From positions 1 to 64,000 of the forward strand of contig JAIOSV010000104.1 of the NCBI GenBank assembly GCA_021107435.1: a DNA stretch of 64,000 bases, in the 5' to 3' direction. The position numbers and the translations under genes were made by a program. Of this stretch, positions 49,444 to 57,868 are shown piece after piece; position 1 is the first letter of the stretch, and each line of letters opens with the position of its first letter. Source of the stretch: Candidatus Sabulitectum sp. (GTDB taxonomy: Bacteria; Fermentibacterota; Fermentibacteria; Fermentibacterales; JCC-6). The notes beneath the pieces were generated by a model. That model was not told the origin of the DNA, did not search any database, and worked only from the letters and a program-made list of their open reading frames with translations.

Positions 49444-50652
49444 TTACCTTTTAAGTAAAGCCCTTATGAATGCATCTCCCCGTATGGTTCCCAGACTTCC
49501 ACTGTCAGTACTGATCTCATCATAACGCATTACATCATCAGGTTCTTCTCCGGGAAGATAGATCAGGAACGGCACAGGATCATGAACATGTGTTCTGATA
49601 TCACATGGTGTTCCGTGATCGGGAGTGATACCGATTGCTACATCCTCTTCCATCTTTTCAGTTTCTTCCATGATGAACTTGACAATCCGTCTGTCCAGAT
49701 ATTCAATTGTCCTTATCTTCAGATTCACATCACCCTCGTGCCCTGCCTCATCCGTTGCCTCGACGTGAAGGTAAACGAAGTCGTAGTCACCCTTCAGAGC
49801 ATCAATGGCAGCCTGAGCCTTGCCCTCGTAGTTCGTGTCGTAGAGGCCTGTAGCGCCTTCAACCTCAATAACATCAAGCCCTGCATAAATGCCAAGACCC
49901 TTAACCAGATCCACAGCAGAAATCACTGCACCTCTGATACCGTACAGATCAGAAAGCGTTCTCATCTGAGGCTTGTAACCGGGAGACCAGAACCACACTG
50001 AATTCGCCGGATCTTTTCCTTCAGCAATACGTTTCAAATTAACCGGATGATCTTTCAATATCTCCTGTGATTTCAGTATCAACTCGTTAAGGACATCAGC
50101 GGTCTTTTCACCTTCAGGTTTTGTGGCTGTAATCATTACATCGGCAAAAGCCGTTCCGGGAACATCGTGAGGTGGAGTACAGTAAACAGAATCGTTACCG
50201 TTTTTCAAAACAAACAGATGTCTGTAGCTTATACCGGGATGAAAAACAACAGATTCAGATCCCAGATGTTCCCGCAGGGAATCGATCAGTTTGTGTGATT
50301 CCTCTGTGCTTATGTGTCCTGCCGAGTGGTTCCTGATTATTCCGTTCTCTATACAGATAAGGTTGCATCTCATTGCCAGATCGGTAGTATCCAGCTTAAC
50401 CCCCATACTGGCCGCTTCCAGCACACCCCTGCCCTGAAATACCTCAGCGGGATCGTATCCCAGTACCGAGAGGTTGGCCACTGCGCTTCCAGGAGGCATA
50501 TCAGAGGGAACTGTGGCAAACTTTCCACACTTCCCCCGAGCGCACAGGAAATCAATGTTTGGTATGTCTGCTGCCATTAACGGCGTTTTCCCGCCGAGAC
50601 TCTCGATGGGACGGTCGGACATCCCGTCTCCCAGAATGATGATATACTTCAT
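49444..50652 (-). CDS. apgM-type phosphoglycerate mutase-like, 'proposed homoserine kinase' subgroup
   Basis: MKYIIILGDGMSDRPIESLGGKTPLMAADIPNIDFL; HVEATDEAGHEGD; GITPDHGTPCDIRTH. Confidence 0.88.
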   Translation of the reverse strand: MKYIIILGDGMSDRPIESLGGKTPLMAADIPNIDFLCARGKCGKFATVPSDMPPGSAVANLSVLGYDPAEVFQGRGVLEAASMGVKLDTTDLAMRCNLICIENGIIRNHSAGHISTEESHKLIDSLREHLGSESVVFHPGISYRHLFVLKNGNDSVYCTPPHDVPGTAFADVMITATKPEGEKTADVLNELILKSQEILKDHPVNLKRIAEGKDPANSVWFWSPGYKPQMRTLSDLYGIRGAVISAVDLVKGLGIYAGLDVIEVEGATGLYDTNYEGKAQAAIDALKGDYDFVYLHVEATDEAGHEGDVNLKIRTIEYLDRRIVKFIMEETEKMEEDVAIGITPDHGTPCDIRTHVHDPVPFLIYLPGEEPDDVMRYDEISTDSGSLGTIRGDAFIRALLKR

Positions 50653-50850
50653 GATGTTCCTTGTCAGGGGACATGCAGATACCTGCAATCCCGAAATTTG
50701 CTTAGTTGCTACAGATTGCTTTCTTCTTCATCCCAAAGATAACCCTACTTACCAGAGTAGCCAAGCGATTCGAGCTGACCGTTGACCGGTAGAATCCCCA
50801 GCTGTATTGTGTCAGGCTGGATATTTTCGGAATTCATAACGGAGGTGTGT

Positions 50851-51891
50851 ATGGGACTCGAGGAAAAGGTAAGGGCACTTTTGGAAGATGCTCAATTGAA
50901 AGAACGCAAGGCTGTACCAGATGCTCTTCAGAACATTACCAAAGAACGGGTAAGGCTTATTCTCACACTAATTGATCGCTGCACTGACGACATGGTAGAT
51001 ACTGTTTTTGCACTGCTTGATGATCAGCAATCAAGTTGGTTTCCGAAAGCAGACCCAAGCTTGAAATTCTGTGATGGTGCTTCAATAGGTCACATCGGTG
51101 CCCATATCGGTATTCTTCAAAGGGGTAATACAAGAAAGCTGGATCGCGAGGGCAGAGATTACTGGGTCAAGCCCTTGTGTGAAGTGGGAGCTGTTCAACG
51201 CGTGATATTATTGAGCGATACGGGATACTTCATCTCAGGCCATCCAATTGCAAAATCACCGAATAGCGCCTACCGTTTGGATAAAGAATTCATGGAATTG
51301 CTAAAAACCCCCGGCGATAAACTTGATGAAGAAGTTCGTGCCTGGATCGAGGAAGACTCCGTGCGCAAGCGTCTCAAACTTCAGGCTCTAATGGCGGTGA
51401 AAGCCAGTCGTCAGATTGATAAGAAGCATGCAACACTCATTAGCACATGTATAGACGTATATATGAAGAGCTTCTTACCTGGGTTCGAAGTACTGTATGT
51501 CGACGATCAAGATGGTAATAGAATAACCAAAGATGCTCAAGCAAAGCTTAAAAAAGCCGGGTTGGAACTTATACTGGGAGATGCCATGCCAGATGTTCTC
51601 CTCTGGAAGACAGGAACGGCATTCTTCTGGGTTGTTGAGGCAGTAACCAGCGATGGCGAAGTTGATCTCTCAAAAGTCACATTGATTAAAAGATTTCTGC
51701 AACGAACTCTTCCAGATGCAAAGGTCGGATTCACTACCGCCTACCGGCACTGGCGAGACGTGGCACGGCGGCAAGGCAAGTACAAAAATCTGGCTCCAAA
51801 TACTTACCTATGGGTTCAGGAAGACCCTTCAAAACACTTCCAGATAGTTACTTTTGACGATCAGAGCCACAGTCATCTCACCTTTTGTTAA
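50851..51891 (+). CDS. Type II restriction endonuclease, BsuBI/PstI-like
   Basis: C-terminal PDVLLWKTGTAFFWVVEAVTSDGEVDLSK..TAYRHWRDVARRQG; convergent with adenine MTase; RBS GGAGG. Confidence 0.85.
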   Translation: MGLEEKVRALLEDAQLKERKAVPDALQNITKERVRLILTLIDRCTDDMVDTVFALLDDQQSSWFPKADPSLKFCDGASIGHIGAHIGILQRGNTRKLDREGRDYWVKPLCEVGAVQRVILLSDTGYFISGHPIAKSPNSAYRLDKEFMELLKTPGDKLDEEVRAWIEEDSVRKRLKLQALMAVKASRQIDKKHATLISTCIDVYMKSFLPGFEVLYVDDQDGNRITKDAQAKLKKAGLELILGDAMPDVLLWKTGTAFFWVVEAVTSDGEVDLSKVTLIKRFLQRTLPDAKVGFTTAYRHWRDVARRQGKYKNLAPNTYLWVQEDPSKHFQIVTFDDQSHSHLTFC

Positions 51892-53447
51892 GAATCTGGT
51901 GGTGAATGAAGTAGAGTTCTGACTACTTCATCAATTTCGTACTGGGATAAAGGCATTCGATCTACTGCTATTTTCCCCATTTGCTCAAGAGTTACACGAT
52001 TGGGATAGCGAAATGTTCTCAGGTCAGTAGCATTGACCTGCGTATGCCCATTGAATTGTCTGAAAAAAAGATCTACTGGAGTACTATTTAAAAATACTGA
52101 AAGACCAAACGTGAATTCCCTGTCTAAACCCTTGCCACCTGCATGATAGTAGTTAATATGGTTCTCAACCCCAATCCTCTCGGCATTCAGCCTGGTTGGA
52201 TCATAGACCACCGCAACGACACGACGACGCTCCTCTTTTGAACTGAATCGTTTTACCAGAACATAATATCCCTTAGGAATCAGCAAAGAACGAGAATCAG
52301 TACAATCGAGAATAGCGTTTGGTTTTTTCCCCTCCAGTTTTGGCCAATTTACCAAACCCGAAGAAAAATGGCAGGGGTAAATAAGCGGAACCGTGCTATT
52401 CTCCGGTTTCTGGAGCAGGTACTTTTTAGCACGGAAATCAATAACCCTGCCAGTAGACACCACAATTCCAAGATCACCCAGCGTAGCCGGAAGAGAAAAC
52501 ATCCATTCGGCTAAAACTGCATCTGAAGATCCAGTTGGCAGATAAATAAATGTATCCCCGTTTGAAGATCGTACAACCTCTTCATAGGAAGCAATATTAG
52601 ATGTTATCGGGTTAACTCCCTTTTTGCTCAATGAGACTTGAATTGGATCACCTGTTGGTTTTGCTTTAACTGCATGAACAATGATATTCTCTTGAAGTAC
52701 TCCATCATCGCCAAAAGCATCTTTTCTTGAATCAAAAACATGAATCCGCTTCAAGGTCATCTCGGAAAGTAATTGCTTACGAAACAGCCTGAAATATGGA
52801 CCGTTGCAGAAACTTCGAGGTAAAATTGCAACGAGCTGACCACCTGGTCTCAAAAGTCGAATAGACAAGGCGACAAAAGCAGCGTATAAGTTTGTTGCGT
52901 CCAATCCAATTGATTGAAGCAGGAGACGCTCACGGGATTGTGCTCTAATCTTCTTGTAAGGCGGATTAAGAATTGCGGCATCAAATTCTAACGAGCATTC
53001 ACTAAATAATCCGGCGTTCAAGGCACTGACAGCTGTTTCAATAAAATCATTATGTCGAAAGTCAGATTTAAATAAGATGTTTTCACGCTCTGCAATCGAT
53101 ACACAATCTTTCAAGGTTTCCTCAAGGTGTCGAAATAGAACATCATTCAATTCGAAGGCAGTACTATGAATGGAGTCAACCTTTTTATGCCGAGAACAAC
53201 ACTCTTTGACAAAAGCGGCGGTAAGACTACCTGTTCCTGCTCCTGCGTCCAGAACCCTTACTGCTTCTGGAAAATCATCAAACATTTCAGCCATGAGGCA
53301 GGCAATATTCATGGGAGTCATAAATTGCCCATGAGTACTCCTTCCGGCACGATCAAGTTCAACAATCGTTGAATGTCTGCGCTTCTCTGCTTGAACAATT
53401 GTATTCGCAACGGTTGCTGCACCAAGAGCTTCTCCCCCGGAAACCAC
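51888..53447 (-). CDS. N6-adenine DNA methyltransferase (Eco57I/BsuBI-like)
   Basis: VLDAGAGTGSLTAAF SAM motif; DAAILNPPYKKI NPPY motif; 4-nt 3' overlap with endonuclease. Confidence 0.92.
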   Translation of the reverse strand: MVSGGEALGAATVANTIVQAEKRRHSTIVELDRAGRSTHGQFMTPMNIACLMAEMFDDFPEAVRVLDAGAGTGSLTAAFVKECCSRHKKVDSIHSTAFELNDVLFRHLEETLKDCVSIAERENILFKSDFRHNDFIETAVSALNAGLFSECSLEFDAAILNPPYKKIRAQSRERLLLQSIGLDATNLYAAFVALSIRLLRPGGQLVAILPRSFCNGPYFRLFRKQLLSEMTLKRIHVFDSRKDAFGDDGVLQENIIVHAVKAKPTGDPIQVSLSKKGVNPITSNIASYEEVVRSSNGDTFIYLPTGSSDAVLAEWMFSLPATLGDLGIVVSTGRVIDFRAKKYLLQKPENSTVPLIYPCHFSSGLVNWPKLEGKKPNAILDCTDSRSLLIPKGYYVLVKRFSSKEERRRVVAVVYDPTRLNAERIGVENHINYYHAGGKGLDREFTFGLSVFLNSTPVDLFFRQFNGHTQVNATDLRTFRYPNRVTLEQMGKIAVDRMPLSQYEIDEVVRTLLHSPPDS

Positions 53448-53550
53448 TATCGAAAAACCTCCTGTTCTTTCAATATCTTAACCTCTAATATCACAAAAAA
53501 CTCCAATATGCAAGTCTCTGAATTGATGAAATTGAAATCATAGAGCAGTC

Positions 53551-53574
53551 GGGCATGCAGCAAGCTGCATGCCC
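53551..53574. terminator. Hairpin downstream of thrC
   Basis: gggcatgcagc aa gctgcatgccc perfect 11-bp stem. Confidence 0.6.
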
Positions 53575-53587
53575 ACAGATATTACTT

Positions 53588-54985
53588 TTAATAATTGTTC
53601 TTCAGGAATTCTTTGAAAGCCCTGTATCCTGTTGGAAGGTGTTCGTATGACTCTTTCTTTTCTTCAAGCCCCTGCAGGCTTGGCGGTAACTTCGGATCAA
53701 AAGAGAGGATCTCCCTTATCTTCTCCGGGAACTTAGCGGGATGAGCCGTTTCCAGAGATATGCAGAGCTGGTTTTTGTTCACCTCTTCATCTTCGAGATA
53801 ACGCTGCAGTCCGGCCCAGCCAACGGAACCATGGGGTTCAAGAAGAAGCCCATGCTCTTTATATGCATCGCTTATCATAACTTCAGTATCTGTATCGCTA
53901 ATACTTACTGCATACATATCTTTCCTGATGAGATCCATATCAGGTGCATTACTAATTGAACCGTTCTCGTCCATGTTCCCGCCGTACAGTTGAACCAGTC
54001 TGGGTATATTGCTTGGGTGTCCCACGTTCATCGCGCTGGATATGCAGTTGAGAGATGGTTCGATTTTTTCATAAACACCTGATTTGACAAACTTCGGAAA
54101 CTCATCATTCTCATTTGTAGCAACCACAAACTTTTTAACAGGCAGCCCCATGTTCTTCGCAATAAGGCCACCGCAGAGGTCGCCGAAATTCCCGGAAGGT
54201 ACCGAGAAAACAACCTGCTCGCCCGGATCTCCCGACCGAAGCTTTGCGAAAGAATAGAAGTAATACATCGTCTGCGGAATAAGTCGTCCGATGTTGATTG
54301 AATTCGCCGATGACAGGTTCAGATAATCCAGTTCAGAATCACCAAAAGCCTGCTTTACCAGCGTCTGACAATCGTCAAACTTACCGTCGAGAGCCACTAT
54401 TGAAACATTCTTCCCGAGGGTTGTCATCTGCTTGCGCTGACGGGCTGTTACTTCTTTCTCCGGAAACAGCACCAGAACCTTCACATTGTTCAATCCGTAG
54501 AAAGCGTTTGCGATGGCGCTTCCGGTATCCCCGGAGGTTGCGGTAAGAATCAGCAGTTTCCCGTTGTTTCTGTTCAGGAAATACTGCATGAGGCGCCCCA
54601 TCATTCTCGCGGCGAAATCTTTAAAGGATGCGGTCGGGCCCTGATCCAGTCTCATGATGTAGTTATTGTTGTAGACATGTTCAAGAGGTATTTCGTAATT
54701 GTATGCGTCCATGACTATGCGCTTAAGGTCTTCATCCGGAATCTCACCAGCAAGAAATCTCCTGCTTACCTCAAAAGCAATCTCATAGTACTGAGCATCT
54801 GAGAACTTGAGGATTTCCTCCGGGGTCAGCCGGGGTATCTCTTCAGGCATGTAGAGGCCACCGTCAGGCGCTATTCCCTTAAGAAGAGCCTGCTCAAAAG
54901 AAACCGCAGGTGCTCTTCGATTCGTTGATCTGAAAAGTATCTTTCTGTTATCCATTCCAAGTCCCTTGCTTAGTTCTGCCGTCAC
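53588..54985 (-). CDS. thrC: Threonine synthase
   Basis: MRLDQGPTASFKDFAARMMGRLM; TATSGDTGSAIANAF; VPSGNFGDLCGG. Confidence 0.96.
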   Translation of the reverse strand: MTAELSKGLGMDNRKILFRSTNRRAPAVSFEQALLKGIAPDGGLYMPEEIPRLTPEEILKFSDAQYYEIAFEVSRRFLAGEIPDEDLKRIVMDAYNYEIPLEHVYNNNYIMRLDQGPTASFKDFAARMMGRLMQYFLNRNNGKLLILTATSGDTGSAIANAFYGLNNVKVLVLFPEKEVTARQRKQMTTLGKNVSIVALDGKFDDCQTLVKQAFGDSELDYLNLSSANSINIGRLIPQTMYYFYSFAKLRSGDPGEQVVFSVPSGNFGDLCGGLIAKNMGLPVKKFVVATNENDEFPKFVKSGVYEKIEPSLNCISSAMNVGHPSNIPRLVQLYGGNMDENGSISNAPDMDLIRKDMYAVSISDTDTEVMISDAYKEHGLLLEPHGSVGWAGLQRYLEDEEVNKNQLCISLETAHPAKFPEKIREILSFDPKLPPSLQGLEEKKESYEHLPTGYRAFKEFLKNNY

Positions 54986-56214
54986 CCCGACGACGGCAGC
55001 TGGTTTCGAATGCAGTCGGAGAGTCTCTTTGCTGCTTCCGCCAGCTGCTCCTTTGAGGCGAACGAAAAGTTGATTCTCATGGTGTTCTTCCGAGGATTCT
55101 CCCCGAAGAAAACATCCCCGGGCACGAATGCCACCTTGAATTTGATGGCTTCGTAGAACAGCTCGTGGGTATCAATTCCTTCGGGTACTGTGACCCAGAG
55201 GAAGAGACCTCCTTCCGGTTTGGTCCAGGTAACACCCATTTCTTCAGGGAAACACTCTTCCATGGTTTTAAGAAAGACTTCGAGCTTCGCACGATAGTAA
55301 TTCCTGCACTTCAGAATGTGTTCTTCCATGCCCATCTCGGTGAGAAAGGCAGCGCACATATCCTGATTGTACTTGGGGGTGTTCAGAACATTCCCCTCTT
55401 TGATGTTGGTCAGTTTCGCAATAACTTCGGGAGGACCGATGTTGAAGCCTATTCTCAGACCGGGGCAGAAGAGTTTTGAAAAAGTGTACAGACCAATGAC
55501 ATTACCGCCACCGCGCTGCTGATCCAGTGAGTAGATGGAAGGAATGGTCTCTCCATAGTAACGGAAGTCCCGGTAGGGGCTGTCCTCCAGAATCGGGATG
55601 TTGTGGTCTCTGCTTAAATCGATAAGAGCAAGTCTTTTCTCCAGACTCATGGTTATACCGGAAGGATTCTGGAAATCAGGAATAACATAGATGAACTTGG
55701 GTTTCCTGCCCTCTTCCTCCATAGCTTCTATTTTTGAGCGAAACCCGTCAACATCGGAGCCATCCTCCTGAATATCCACACCGGCGAACTCAGGACGCTG
55801 CATCTGGAACGCGACAATTGCTCCCGCGAATGTAGGCCGGTCCAGCAGAGCAGTATCTCCTGGATTAAGGAAAAGTCTTCCGATAAGATCCAGACCGTGC
55901 TGCCCTGATGATGTTACCATGATATTGTCATGGGTCACTTTGATATTGTCTCTTGCGAGAAACTTAACAATGGCATCAAGAAGAGACGGCTCGCCCTTGA
56001 TTGCAGTGTACTGCATTACTTTTTCAAGATTCTCTTCAAGTATCTTTCCGGAGGCAAGTCTCATCTCGTGCTTCAGGAACATATCCGGTGAAGGTAGTCC
56101 TCCGGCAAGCGATATGATCTCAGGATCTTTGAGAAGATCAAAGAGTTTGCCGATGGAGTACCCTCCATACACGCTGATATTGTCTGAAAAACGCGAATTC
56201 CAGTTCTGTATCAT
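54982..56214 (-). CDS. PLP aminotransferase class I/II (2-aminoadipate/MocR-like)
   Basis: ISLAGGLPSPDMF; YVIPDFQNPSGITMSLEKR; YTFSKLFCPGLRIGF. Confidence 0.94.
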   Translation of the reverse strand: MIQNWNSRFSDNISVYGGYSIGKLFDLLKDPEIISLAGGLPSPDMFLKHEMRLASGKILEENLEKVMQYTAIKGEPSLLDAIVKFLARDNIKVTHDNIMVTSSGQHGLDLIGRLFLNPGDTALLDRPTFAGAIVAFQMQRPEFAGVDIQEDGSDVDGFRSKIEAMEEEGRKPKFIYVIPDFQNPSGITMSLEKRLALIDLSRDHNIPILEDSPYRDFRYYGETIPSIYSLDQQRGGGNVIGLYTFSKLFCPGLRIGFNIGPPEVIAKLTNIKEGNVLNTPKYNQDMCAAFLTEMGMEEHILKCRNYYRAKLEVFLKTMEECFPEEMGVTWTKPEGGLFLWVTVPEGIDTHELFYEAIKFKVAFVPGDVFFGENPRKNTMRINFSFASKEQLAEAAKRLSDCIRNQLPSSG

Positions 56215-56249
56215 GAGAGATTCACCTCCGGATTCTGATTGTTATTGAC

Positions 56250-57500
56250 TTAACGCTTCTGTGAACTCTCGGCAAAGATGGCCCTGATGCCCTTTTTCAT
56301 CATAGCTCTGCCATCCTTTGAGGCCCTGACAGCTTTGTTGAAAATGACTTCGCCAATCTCCATGCCAATGGCTTCGCGCTCTTCCTCGGATATGAAGTAG
56401 GTGCCCATGGTATCAAGTTCATGCGCGGTGCCATCGCTCTCATACTTGAAGGTCATGTTTGTGCCGCTCTCAAGAACTTTAAACATGTGATCTGTCCAGT
56501 TGAAACCAGGCATGCCCAGATCGGGGTTAATGTAGATGTGAGCAGCAAGACTGATACCCTTGATACCGCTTGCGTCCAGTTCCTTTGCGCACTGGATGAA
56601 GTTGGCTGCCGTGCTTCCGTTGCCAATGTTGATCTCGTAGATGGGCGAGGTGCCGTCTTCGCGGATGTACTCGTTCATGATGTTCAGAAGCATCCTGAAC
56701 TGAATCGGGTTCTGTGTGGCAAGAAGCATTGAAATCTTGATGTGAAGATTGGGCAGATCACGACCGTAGTAGCAGATTGCGACAATGGTACTCCAGCTTG
56801 GGTTCAGGAAGAAATTCCCGCCGGTCGCAAGGGCTGTGCGGGTAACGCCATCGAGATAAATCAGATGGTTGTTGTTGGCCACTTCAATTCCGCCGAAATT
56901 ACCGAAAGGAGTACCCTGGTTCTTCAGGGTAAGGGCGCAGGTTCCATTTTCACATTCATATCGCTCAAATTTTTCTCCTGTAACAGCTTCAAGCTCTCTG
57001 AACCTGGCTTCTGGCTGCGGTATTCCGATAAGATTTGTGCTGCAGAACTTGCTGGCTTTCATGATGTTTTCAGCCATTGCAAGTGTTGCCATAAGATCAC
57101 CATTGTAAATGTAGTTGTCGGTGAGGGCCACTACTGATATCATCTCCTGCGGGGCGAAGCATGGCTCTGCGGTTTCAGCGCTTTCCGCTATCCGTTTAAT
57201 CGAATTATGAGTAACCTTGGCCCCCTGGAATCCTGAAACCTGGCTTGTTCCTATCCCAAGAGAATCATTGTAGACTATTCCATTCGCCTTCTCAAAATCC
57301 GATACCTGAGCGAATTTGAGAACATTGGCTTCCGCCTCTTCGATTATTTTCCCGAAGCCCTTTTCAGCAAGGATCCGCTTCCTTGTTTCGAAATCCCGCA
57401 TTTTCCTTATGGTCTTCACAATGTGATCTGCTCCACCATGATGATTCTTAAGAGCGTCCATGGCTTTCATATCGGCATCTGACAGTAGCGGATACTTCAT
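56250..57500 (-). CDS. Conserved enzyme-like protein of unknown family
   Basis: Long ORF with GGAGGA RBS at MKYPLLSDADMKAMDALKNHHGG; Gly/Asn-rich conserved-looking motifs (NGTCALTLKNQGTPFGNFGG, EINIGNGSTAANF). Confidence 0.8.
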   Translation of the reverse strand: MKYPLLSDADMKAMDALKNHHGGADHIVKTIRKMRDFETRKRILAEKGFGKIIEEAEANVLKFAQVSDFEKANGIVYNDSLGIGTSQVSGFQGAKVTHNSIKRIAESAETAEPCFAPQEMISVVALTDNYIYNGDLMATLAMAENIMKASKFCSTNLIGIPQPEARFRELEAVTGEKFERYECENGTCALTLKNQGTPFGNFGGIEVANNNHLIYLDGVTRTALATGGNFFLNPSWSTIVAICYYGRDLPNLHIKISMLLATQNPIQFRMLLNIMNEYIREDGTSPIYEINIGNGSTAANFIQCAKELDASGIKGISLAAHIYINPDLGMPGFNWTDHMFKVLESGTNMTFKYESDGTAHELDTMGTYFISEEEREAIGMEIGEVIFNKAVRASKDGRAMMKKGIRAIFAESSQKR

Positions 57501-57642
57501 CGGTTCCTCCTGTTCAACCTCATACGAGGTTCGCCTGTGCAAGGCAGTTATAAAAAGAAAATACCCCTTTTCTATCTTCCCCCTCTAATTTGACTAAATA
57601 CGAGAGAAAATACACCTTTCGGCTCTGTCCAGCAATAAGGGT

Positions 57643-57868
57643 ACAGGGCACCGAATGTGTCACAATCTCTGCGGGTGATGAATCAAACAAAACGGCATGA
57701 GAATACGAATGATGTTGTCATAACACCCTCCCTCTTCTCCAGGGATTCCTGTATGCCGAAAGCAGTAATGTTATCAACTCCTGGAACATTCTGATTGCTC
57801 GCAAGTACTTATCTTCTGTACCTGAATACTACTTGCAACAACTCATGAGCAGTGAAGGAAAAAGCTAA
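57643..57868 (+). pseudogene. Degraded CHAT-like domain C-terminal remnant
   Basis: VTISAGDESNKTA* then LLQGFLYAESSNVINSWN in another frame, resembling CHAT VVLSACD...FLYAGASSVIVSLWNV; final stop overlaps next ATG (TAATG). Confidence 0.35.
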
